From Macrocystis pyrifera (taxonomy: Eukaryota > Sar > Phaeophyceae > Laminariales > Laminariaceae), in contig JASSKH010000017.1 in NCBI GenBank assembly GCA_031763025.1, positions 6,543,361 to 6,607,360 on the forward strand: a stretch of 64,000 nucleotides of DNA, read 5' to 3'. This document shows, piece by piece, positions 43,230 through 52,821 of the stretch. Made by a program: the position numbers and the translations under genes. Within the stretch, counting starts at the first letter, position 1, and each line of letters starts with the position of its first letter. Below the pieces are notes generated by a model. That model had not been told where the DNA came from and did no database searches. It saw nothing but the letters and a program-made list of their open reading frames with translations.

Positions 43230-43692
43230 CCACATCATCTCCGGGATCCCCCACCATCGCAAACACGGCCGCCGCCGGCGATTCATCCATGTCCCCCGGC
43301 GATGCGCACTTGCTGCTCTCGTGTCCTCTCCCACTACACCTTTCGCAGAGCTTTGCGGTGCGACTGTCGCTGTAGTGGCCCGCAGCCCTGCACCGGAAAC
43401 ACCTCCCCTTCGCTTTCCCGGCTCCACCGTGCCATCGTCGGAGCGATCCAACGATGGCGACACAGCATCCCTCCCTGCTGTATCTACGGCAGGTAGCCCC
43501 TGCCCCTGCCGGACTTCCGCTGTGCCTTACTCTCTCGACTCGTTCTCAATAGAGTCGCCATCATCTCAAGCAGTTCAGCAAGTAGAGACGATTTTTGACG
43601 CTCCTCCGCGTCTGCGGCTGCATGTTGTAAAGTTTGGAGAGTAAGGCCCTGCTCCGAGACTACGGCTCTAAGATCATCAAGTTCATCCCCCA
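43230..43692 (-). pseudogene. Gag remnants of element 2: N-terminus and damaged zinc knuckles
   Basis: An ATG at 43692 opens a helical N-terminal gag piece (MGDELDDLRAVVSEQGL) ending near 43484. The next recognisable part is the knuckle region (about 43420-43240), where the first knuckle reads CFRCRAAGHYSDSR, with the last Cys lost, and the second, CERCSGRGHESSKC, is kept. The capsid centre present in element 1 is missing. Confidence 0.75.
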
Positions 43693-43698
43693 TGATGA

Positions 43699-43714
43699 GG
43701 CTGCGTCGGTACCA
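43699..43714 (-). promoter_or_regulatory. Primer-binding site of gag-only element 2
   Basis: TGGTACCGACGCAGCC lies 14 bases after the 5' LTR end on minus. It shares TGGTAC with the copia primer-binding site, suggesting a primer tRNA ending GTACCA. Confidence 0.5.
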
Positions 43715-43728
43715 ACGACTCTCTAGAG

Positions 43729-43945
43729 TGTTCGTCAGCCCCAAGCACAGGTAGTCAAGACGCCCAGACAATCGATGAGTTGATGATTTAGGTCGTTTAT
43801 TATTTTCTCCCAGCAGTGGTAGGGACAGCAGAAGTGACATTGTGCGTCATCCCATAACACCCAGATGTCAAGAATCACATAATGCACAATATGCCAATAT
43901 CCCGAACCGGCACGTGACTGTCAAGCTAAAGAGGCACAACGAACA
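43729..43945 (-). repeat. 5' LTR of gag-only element 2
   Basis: 217 bp with TGTTCG ... CGAACA ends. Its outer half is shared with the LTRs of element 1, while the inner half is different (TCAGCCCCAAGCACAGG and GTAGTCAAGACGCCCAG). Confidence 0.88.
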
Positions 43946-44306
43946 TGAGTGTCGGATCCGCGGGCCGGATGCGCGGGTCCGACCCGCGGGTCAGCAGAAA
44001 AGAACTCGCGGGTCACGCTGGGCCAACCCGCGAGTGACCCGTTTCTCGCGGGTCATGACCTGACCCGACCCGTGAGCTGTTCATCACCTCTTGACCCGAC
44101 CCGACCCGACCCGTGAGATTTGAAAAACTTTTGACCCGACCCGACCCGACCCGTGAGATTTGAAAACCTCTTGACCCGACCCGACCCGACCCGTGAGAAT
44201 TCGAAAAGTTCCTGACCCGACCCGACCCGACCCGTGACATTTTGAACACCCCGTGACCCCCGACCCGCGGATCGGGTCATGACCCGCGAAAAGCCCTGAT
44301 ATATTC

Positions 44307-45962
44307 GGCCAGAGAGTGATATGTTCATGTACGTACACGTACTGCTTTTTTTGCTGTACCACTACATTATACGACGTGCAAGTATAGGCGTATGGTATGT
44401 TAAACAGTGCATACACTGCTGTACGTAATGTATATACTGTACTTGCCATACGCACGTGTACAAGCAGCATATTTATACTCGTATGGTTTCCCGCCGCCTG
44501 AAATCGCTCCCCGCAGGCTTGTTGTGGAATTGAGGCTTGAAGCTGTGGAGCCGGAGAGCCAGCAAGAGGGCGTTGTGGAGTGATGCAGATTTTACAAATA
44601 AATGTAAGTTTCGACAAAACCCTGGATCTCACAGCTGACGACGTCTTTCAATTTAGGAATATATACTGCGGGTAGATGCTGAACATTTTGCGTTGTGTTC
44701 TCCATTTTCCCGTGCTCTGCTGCTAATACAAGTACAGCGCTTCAGAAGGAACATGCCGCGAAAAAACACCCAACAAAAAAATGGCGGCGGCCGCTTCTCG
44801 AGCGGCGGGGGCCGCCTCTCGAATGGCCATGGAAGAGGAAACAATAAGGCTCTGGAGCGAGGGCGGGGGGGCAGGAGCATTTCGATGGAAGAGGTGTGTG
44901 TTGGGTTACCACTATTTGGCTATCACGTTGGCTATTTTTGTTATATACGGTTACGGTTGGGTGCGGTTTTATCGCACTGTTTTTTTCTCTTTGTTTCGTT
45001 TTTGTTTCTCTAGGTCATGGAATGTGTATGTCGTGCCTGTCGTACGCAGTATGAGGACATGGCATTGCATTACATACGTGGCAACGTAGTATCTCTGTGG
45101 CGTAGCTTTGTGACCACAGAACTTGTATCTCTCTAGGATTGAAGAATCTGCATGGACACTGGTTGTGCTGGATGTCGACGCGTAGAAAGAACGGTTTAAT
45201 GTGAAGAAAACAACAACAACAACAACTGCACCGCACCACACAGAGCGATTCTAAAAAATATAGAAACAGAGCCGTTTGACTCCCCCCAACAAGAATGAAA
45301 CGTGCGAAAACCTTAGGGCCTTAAAACCGAGTTGTTGCTACGGTGCGGGCAACGTGCGGAGCTTTTTTTTGTTCTTCCCGTTTTCACCGAACCGCGCGTC
45401 ACCGTGCGATTTCAAACCGCACCGCAACGGACGATCTTCGAATACTAAAACCCGCACCGCACGGCTCCGTAGGATTCTGCGATTAAAAAATCGGCATCGT
45501 GGTTCCGTGGTACACCCTGAAAAGGCTGGATATGTTTGCGAAACGTTTTTTACCTTGGCCTATCGTTGGCAAGTTGTTTAACTGGCGACACGGCGGTGCT
45601 GTTTTGAGCTAGTGCCCAAAAGAGTTTACAAACCAACAGCTGCACAGGCTTTCCCCAGAGGATTTTGGTCGGGCTGGGAGGACTGCCGACCTCTGAGGTC
45701 CTTGGGCTGTGCCTGAATTTCTTTTTGCGCCGCCATCATTTACTCGACAGAGAGGATCGGCGGCTGCAAGGAACCTGAATAAAAGCTGAGGACGTACGAT
45801 GCGAATTTTGTCAAGTATGAAGTGCTTGTCGAGAGAAGATTTTGGGCAAGTCTTGGAGATTTGGACGCGCCAATCCACTTTTTTTTTGCCATTTGTTTCA
45901 TGTCCCGTCTAAACGACCCTAACCCGCAAATGCTTATTTTTATTTTTGCCCCCGTATTTTTC
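44307..45962. other. Intergenic, no gene recognised
   Basis: Short Ala/Gly-rich or hydrophobic frames near 44780-45010 show no family features. The end (45860-45962) looks like an intron with acceptor TATTTTTCAG leading into the transposase. Confidence 0.35.
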
Positions 45963-47651
45963 AGACGAGGTCTATGCTCCTGCACTACTACAGCGAGAGG
46001 AAAGACGACAGGCTTAGTCACACCGCGGCGTTGAGAGTAACAGCTGAACGCCTGGGCTACGGTGCTAATTCTGTTAAACGTGCCGTGTCCAGCTACGAGG
46101 AACATCGCAAGATCGTCGTCAACGATGGGACGGGACGAAGCGGGTCTTCCCATAGTAAGCTGGACCACGACACCGAGGTTCGCCTAGCAAAGAAGCTGCA
46201 GGAGCTGAGCACTACAAGCACCGTGACTACCGTTGACCTCCAGGAGTGGCTGAAAAGCGAACCAGACAACGACGACGAACTTGACACGGACAGGGTGTCG
46301 GTGGAGGTCACGACGCAGACCGTGGGGCGTTGGCTCAAACGTATGGGCTACGAGTGTTTGAACGGCAAGAGGCTACACGGTTACGGAAGAGCGTAAAGCA
46401 CGCATCCGCGAGTACCTCATCGACCTGTCCGCCGCGGAAACCAAGGAGGAAGCAGGAACCCACGTGCTGGTCTACATGGACGAGTCGTATCTCAATGTTC
46501 ACCACAGGAGTAAGAACTTCTGCCCCAAGCGGCGAGGGCGAGACCAGTACTCCATTCCCTGCTGGCAAGGGAAAAATTATGATTATCGTCCATGCCATCA
46601 CCAAGGACGCCCCCCTAGTCACGGTCGATGAAACCAGTCGATACCCTATCGAAAAAGGCTGGGTTAAGAAACACGGCAACCAGGGAAGCGTCGGTTGCGG
46701 TCGCGATCGCGGTTGGGGTCAGGGTCGGGGTCGAGGCGGCGCGCGAAATCAAGGGAGCGGGGCGGACGTCGGCAGCGCTGGGTCGGGCGAGCCAGAGGGC
46801 GACTCGCGGAGCTCACTGCGGAGTTCATTTTTCCCGCGGGAGAAAAAAGTACGTTGAGCGACTACGACAAGAACATGGACGCCGAGAAGTTCATGGCGTG
46901 GGTCGAAAAGCGACGGGTGCCCGTGTTCAAGGCAAAATACCCCGGCAAAGTCATGATTTTTTTCTGGATTATGCCCCATACCACCATGGCATGGTGGATG
47001 ACCACCATGGCATGGTGGATGACGGGAAGAGTCCGGTACAAGCAAGCAAGCAGGCGAACCTCAAACTTTGTCGAGAAGTGGGCGCGGTAGATAGCATCGG
47101 CGTGTCGCGGGCTGGCGTTACGTTAGAGTTTGCATCCCAGCGGAAGGGAAGGTTTTTTTGACCACTTCCCTGCCGGTCCAAGCGTGAAGGAGCTGCAGGA
47201 AACCACCTACTGCACCCTTTAGGCGAAAGCCCCACAGAAGCTAGAGACAAGAGCAGAGCGCTACTTCAGGGAGACGGGTCTCGGAGACCTGTTTTTTCAC
47301 GCCTCCGTACGGCCCTGTTCTTCAGCCGATCGAGCTGTTCTGGGCTCACGGCAAAAACTACAGTACGTCGCTGAGAAGTACAAACTTGGGTGTACGTTGG
47401 ACGACGCTCACAAGCTCTTGCGGGAGGGGTGGTACGGGCCGCGCAGGGCAGACACCAGTCGACTTGTTGCCATAAGCTATTCTGAGCCGAACAAGTACAT
47501 CGAGCGCGACCAAGTCCTGACTGGCTCCGTGGAAAATTTCGAGGACGTGCCAGTTATCTACGAGGTCGGCAAGGGCGCTAGGGCGGTCTCCACGCGAGGT
47601 GATGCGGATATCAATAATGATGGGAGCAGCGACGGCGAGGACGAGGAGTAG
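45963..47651 (+). pseudogene. Tc1/mariner (IS630-like) DDE transposase, multiply frameshifted
   Basis: The first frame (to 46396) has helix-turn-helix-like sequence (ALRVTAERLGYGANSVKRAV) and TVGRWLKRMGYECLNGKR. After a frame change near 46365 it continues with the first catalytic Asp in LVYMDESYLNVHH (about 46470-46505). Another change leads to KGKIMIIVHAITKDAPLV (46575-46625), then the second Asp in FFLDYAPYHHG (about 46960-46990). The Glu block LQPIELFWAHGKNY is near 47322-47362. The C-terminus YIERDQVLTGSVENFEDVP runs to a stop at 47649-47651. At least three frame changes, plus a 21-bp tandem duplication after the second Asp, show decay. The family is clear; an active product is not. Confidence 0.85.
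46977..47022 (+). repeat. 21-bp tandem duplication in the transposase
   Basis: CACCATGGCATGGTGGATGA occurs twice back to back right after the second catalytic Asp block. Confidence 0.85.
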
Positions 47652-47689
47652 TGACTGTACGCTTCCATTTTTTTCAAGAAGAGTTCACG

Positions 47690-47792
47690 CGAGGGCAACC
47701 GGAACAGTCTTTTTTTCGATCTCACATAAATTATAATTTGTGTTAACCTTTTTACGTGAAGTGTCGAAAAAAAACTGTTCCTGTCGCCCTCG
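47690..47792. repeat. Foldback element of 103 bp after the transposase
   Basis: The arms CGAGGGCAACCGGAACAGT and, inverted, CGAGGGCGACAGGAACAGT extend into T-runs and TCGA. It may be a MITE or the right inverted repeat of the Tc1-like element. No matching left end was found near 45.3-45.9 kb. Confidence 0.7.
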
Positions 47793-49098
47793 ATTTACGT
47801 TTTGTGTGTTCTTTAAACATATAGATCATGCTCACAGCGCCATGCGTTGTGCTGGTGCGATATACGAAGTATCCCGCGCTGGTTTTGGTTTTGTTGGCCG
47901 ACTCACTTGCGATGGCTGTTGTTGCTTTTTTACACCAGGCGACACTGCGGGGGCTTAATTAATGTTCAGCTCTTCGGGGAGAAGTCGACGATCGTTACAT
48001 CGGATAGGTCAGATGCATCTCCGCTTCACGATCTAGATCTTTCCGGGGTAGGCATTCATACATAGGTCCATGATTTTATGCGATATGCACGGTCTATTAG
48101 TAGATAGTGTTCCCTGTGGGTAGGTATTTACTGTAGAGCAGGGCAATCGTTGCCCTGCCATTCCCTAGGTGTTACCATTTTCGCAGTTTCGTAGTTTTGT
48201 GTTGCTGTATCCATGACACCTGGTACATGATACATCAGCGCCGGGAGCAGACTCGTCGAACAAGGACACGACGGTCGCGCGCGAACGATCGACGGTCGCC
48301 ACTACTTCCGTATAAACGCATACGTAATCTCGTTGCTTGTACTCGTATGGTGTTGTATGATACCTGGGACGTGATGCGACAACAACGGTCTACGAGAGCG
48401 ACCTCCGACTTTCGAAAGCGTAGATACAATATTCACCATCTACGGTAGAGATGGTTTTTTTTTTTGCCGGGTGGGATGGATCTGTATGACAAAGGCTCTA
48501 CTTCGCGCACATGTTCGCAAGCGTGGGATCTGTATGATACATCTGCTCTTGCGCAACACCGCCCCATAACGGGAAAAAATATAGGATCTAGATCGTGATT
48601 TGTCCCATGTGTCCAAGCGTTACATGGAGAGATAGAAACTTGGTGTTGGCATGTTCACATCATTTACAGCAAATAGGAGTAAGTAGCGACGGGCGTGTCA
48701 GATGACCGGGGCGGGGGGTTCGGGTTGAACCTGAAGTGTGCCGAACAGACCACACACTGTAACATACCAGGTGCTTCGAAGTATTGGGACCAAATCGCTT
48801 AAAAACTGGACCGGTATTTACTTGCGCTACCAGGTACCAGGTACCTGGTATTTGTTCGGGGCATCTACACTACGGTATAGATTATCAAGAAATCTGGTAA
48901 AGAAATCAACCAAAACGCCAACGAAACATTGCGCAAATTTGTTTGTTGACGCAAACCGTACAAAAACGCTCCACTCAGCGCTGTACCAAAATCTGCTCAA
49001 GGTCCCACTTGACCGTACAAGCGGGACGGATGGATTAATGGGAGGATGGATAGTGTTATCCCTCGCCAGAGAATACCCCGCGCTCGCTTTATCCTCCC
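47793..49098. other. Intergenic, no gene recognised
   Basis: It contains TACCAGGTACCAGGTACCTG near 48830 and other TACCAGGTA-type motifs. No domain was recognised. Confidence 0.4.
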
Positions 49099-49178
49099 CC
49101 AATGTGCTCCGTCCCGGCATTGTGGGGATGCGAGGGCCTATGGTCATACGACTACGGCCATGCATTATATCGAGTACC
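49099..49178 (-). repeat. Short G-bordered repeat
   Basis: Reading on minus: GGGGGGTACTCGATATAATG and GCATGGCCGTAGTCGTATG, then CATCCCCACAATGCCGGGAC. Same family as the starts of 4745, 14037 and 14900. Confidence 0.8.
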
Positions 49179-49609
49179 CCCCATCCCCCTCCGGCGCGCA
49201 GCTCGGACCAAACCGGCGGCCCCTCTTCGTCCTGCTCAAACTATCAACATAACCAAGCCTTTCTCCGCCGCGCAGCCCCGACCAAACCAACGCCTCTCCC
49301 CTTCGTGCTTTACTATGACGCCCACCACCAAGCGTACAGCTGGTACTGCACGCGGACGCGCACACCTCTCTTTGATCACACCGCGATCCGAGGCCGTGGT
49401 TACCTACTGCGCCATTAGAGCTATGTAGCACAGCAGTTGTAGTATATACCAGTCCTCTCCGTCGTTGTCCTGTGCTAAAACTGTCGAGCACCAAGAATCG
49501 TTTCTCGACTCTACACGCCGTACAAACACACCATGAGCAGAACTAGCAGTACAAAAGCCCTTCGGGAGTAGCACTATAGCGGCATCCGAAGGATTAGCAA
49601 TACAGCAGC
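49179..49609. other. Intergenic, no gene recognised
   Basis: Nothing coding was recognised between the repeat and the helicase 3' region. Confidence 0.35.
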
Positions 49610-49783
49610 GGCCATAGTACTAAATAAACAAGAAGCAGTAGCACTACAACAAGTCGCAGCAGCAATAGCAGTAACAGCAGTCACTACAACAGCAGCAGTA
49701 GCACCAAAGCAACAATACATAGTTAGTACCAATAGCAGCACCAGTAGCAACACCAGTAGCAGCTTCAATATCAGCACCACCAA
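49610..49783. repeat. CAR-type triplet repeat in the helicase 3' flank
   Basis: Irregular CAG/CAA/TAG triplets (GCAGCAGCAATAGCAGTAAC and similar) lie directly downstream of the helicase stop codon and are probably part of its 3' UTR. Confidence 0.8.
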
Positions 49784-52766
49784 TCACCCCATGCCGTCCG
49801 TCTGCAGGAGCTCCACGAGCGCCTCCGAGAGCTTCGAGCCCGCCACGTCCAACCTCGGGTCCTGGATCTTCTCCCACAGCATCTCGTCGAGGCGCTGCCG
49901 GAGCTTGTTCACCAGCGCTGCAATGCGCCCGATCGCCTCGAACCGCACCCAGTCATCCACCGCGATCCGCCCAAGCCCGGCTTGCACCGAAACCTGTCCG
50001 CCGAATAGGAGCACCGCGTACGGCGACACTTCAGTACAGTCGCGCACGAACACCCGGCTCGTGTGCACCCTCTCGTGGTACACCAGCCACGGACACGACC
50101 AATCGTTCGTCTTGAAGTTTATCGACGAAGGGTGGATAAAAACGCGATCATCTTTGCCGGGGCCGGACTCCGGACCGCGGCTCCGCGTGAAAAACTGGAA
50201 CTCCTGCGCGGTGTGCCGGACGGACACGGCGCCCACGCCGACGAGGTCGACGAACTTCTCCATCGGTCGCCGGACGCGCATCACGCGCGGGTACAGACCG
50301 GCGCACACGGCGGCCTTCACCGCGCGCCAGCTCTTCGCCTGTGCGTTCACGCTCGCGCGGGGGGGGTCGAACGCCGCGTGGGAGCTCGAGATGAACCCGA
50401 TGCCCGCCAGCGCCTGGGCCAGCTGCTTGCGCACCTCCCCCAGCTCCCGCATGCGCTCGAAGCTGATGCCGTTCTCCAGGCAGAAGGTCTTCTTCGCCCC
50501 GTCTCCGCCCCCGCCACCCCACCGGCCACCCCCCCCTCCCCCCTGCCCCCTCCCGCCTCCACCACCACCACCGTCTCCCGCGGCCTCCCACTCCGATACC
50601 GCAACGGCGAGAAGGGTGTGGTCACTTCGGCCTCCCCCAGCCGCGGCCATGCGTTTTTTTTAGCGGCGTCGATGGCCTCGCGCTTTGCCGGGTCGCCCGA
50701 GGACAGGAAGGGAGAGCGGCAGCTAAGGCCGGCGGCGATGGAGAGGAGAGGGGACAGGCAGCCGAGGACGGCGCCGTAGATGAGCATCTTCCCCACCTGC
50801 ACCGGGCACGGCAGGGCCGCCAGGTGCCACCCCAAGGGTGTGAGCTCCTGCGAGGAGGAAGAGGAGGAGGAGCGCGTGCCGGGCCAAGCCGGGGCAGCAA
50901 AAAAAGGTGGGTGGCAGGTGGGTGGCGGGGCGGATGACGACAAGAAAAATAGCAGGGAACGCGTGGAAAAGACGGGGGTTGGGGGACAAGGGGATGGGGG
51001 CAAAACAAAGGGGGGCTTAGGTCAGGCACGGCGGCGTAAACATGCTCCCAGAACGAGAAAACCTACTGGATAAACCGGAGCAAACCAAACGACTTGAGCG
51101 TTGTCTCGCTCTCCCGTTCCCTCCTTACGCGCACGAACCGCCACTATCAACACCATCCTCACCACCACCAACACTACCACTACCAACGACACCAATACCA
51201 ACAACAATAACAAACGCAAGGGCGAGAGAAAAAAAATCGCCTGCTTCGGCATAGCACCCCCCCCCCCTCCCTCCCCTCAACCTCCCCTCCAACTCCCCCC
51301 GACCAACTCACCGCGCCATGTCCGAGAGCCTTGAGGTCCGTCAGCGTGTCCACCGCATCCTGCACGGCCTTCTTGTCGGGCGGGTCCAGCGCTCTGGCCA
51401 GCACCACGGATGGATGATCCTCCACGCCGAGGGCCTTGATCTGCAGCACCAGGTGATCCAGAGGGACCCTTCTAATCTCGGGCGTGCCGTGGACCGGAAG
51501 CTTGTTGAACGTCTTCCGCCGGATAAGCTTGAAGGAGACTCCGTCCCGGACGCGGCCGGCCCGCCCCTTCCGCTGGGTGAGGGAGTCCTGGCTCGCCCAG
51601 GACTCCTGCAGACGGGGCATCTGGCGCGCCACGTCGTAGCCCATCTCTTTGACGCGGCAGCTGTCCACCACGACAGTGACGTCGGGGATGGTGATACTCG
51701 TCTCGGCGATGTTGGTGCTCACCACCACCTTTCGGATGCCCCGAGGGGGAGGGTCGAACACCGCGCGTTGCTTGTGCGGCGGCAGGGACCCGTGTAGCGG
51801 AAGCACCCGAAGGTGCTGCCCCCCTTCCGTGGCGTGCTCCAGCTCGCGGCACAGCCGGTCAATCTCCATCGTCCCCGGCATGAACACCAGCACGGAACCG
51901 CTGCTGCGGCCACCACCGCCGCCGCCACCACTGGACTCCTCGCCTCCGTCATTGTCCTCATCGCGCAAGCCGAGGTGGCGCTCGCCCTGAGGACTAACGG
52001 AGAAGAGGATCAGTGACACCAGTAGCTCGTAGTCAAGGTGATCCTCATCAACGCGGTCCATTTCCAGCCTTCCCGCTCCCCGCTCCCCCTGCGCCAGCTC
52101 ATCGTCATCGTCATCGTCGTTCTCCTCCTCCCCCTCCGACGCTTCCCCCCCCCCAAGCCCGAAGCTGGGACCGTCAAGCCCCCCCGGGCGCCCGTTGGCA
52201 CTCCCCTCCCCCCCCCGCCGGGTCCACCACCGCTACCAGGGGGCGCGCCAGCAGCAGCAGCAGCAGCAGCAGTAGCGTCGCCGCCCCGCCCCGAGGTGGG
52301 TGCCTTCCTCTTTAGGCGCGGGCGGTGCCCGGTCACGGCGAGGGCGTCGTCGAGGTAGAGGTCGCGCACGGGGAACGTCCTCCCCGGGATGTGCAGGACA
52401 GGCTTTTTTTTTTCCGCCGGGGAGACCGGGGATGCCCGCGAAGTAAGCGGCGAACCGGGCCGTGTCCAGCGTAGCGCTCATGAGGATCACCTTCAGCTTC
52501 GGTCTGATTGGGGTGCATCATGGGGAGGGGGTGCAAGAGGTTTAGGGTCGTTTGGTCAGAGGGTTCCTCGGTTTCGAAGCCGCAACGCCGGTAGCGTCGG
52601 CTCATAAACGTTGCGAGTTGGATTTAAACACCTACACCACGAGTCAACAAAGCAGGAGCCATACACAAGACAGGGATGTCTTCTTATTTCGTCCCACAGA
52701 AGGACAATCTAAACTCTAGAGTACGACTATTAATAGCACTTCACGCAAAAAAAACACAAACTGCAA

Positions 52767-52821
<55 letters not shown>

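Larger units (their letters stand above)
41227..43945 (-). mobile_element. Gag-only LTR retrotransposon 2, nested in hAT-like element B, foldback 3' LTR
   Basis: Same family as 35561-38986. TGAGT is at 41222-41226 and at 43946-43950, a perfect 5-bp duplication. The 5' LTR is 43945-43729. Primer-binding site, gag pieces and non-coding interior follow. The low-coordinate end is not a plain LTR: it is a forward LTR preceded by an inverted LTR (41227-41445). Both outer ends of the inserted unit therefore read TGTTCG inward. Confidence 0.85.
40678..44298. mobile_element. hAT-like non-autonomous element B with perfect 8-bp target duplication
   Basis: The left end is CAGGGCTTTTCGCGGGTC and the right end GACCCGCGAAAAGCCCTG, perfect 18-bp inverted repeats. 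ATATATTC is found at 40670-40677 and at 44299-44306. CAGGG ends with 8-bp duplications are typical of hAT transposons. Subterminal GGGTC/GACCC arrays (40690-40990 and 43970-44290) would suit transposase binding. Without the nested LTR element (41227-43945 plus one TGAGT) it would be about 0.9 kb, similar to element A. No transposase is encoded. Confidence 0.82.

Noticed and set aside
42900..43463. A 187-residue Arg-rich frame in gag-only element 2
   Set aside because: It is out of frame with the zinc-knuckle reading, which is the one supported by CCHC residues.
50148..51029. Several long Arg/Gly/Pro-rich frames over the last helicase exon
   Set aside because: They are alternative frames of GC-rich coding sequence. 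Only the HA2 and OB-fold frames carry conserved motifs.
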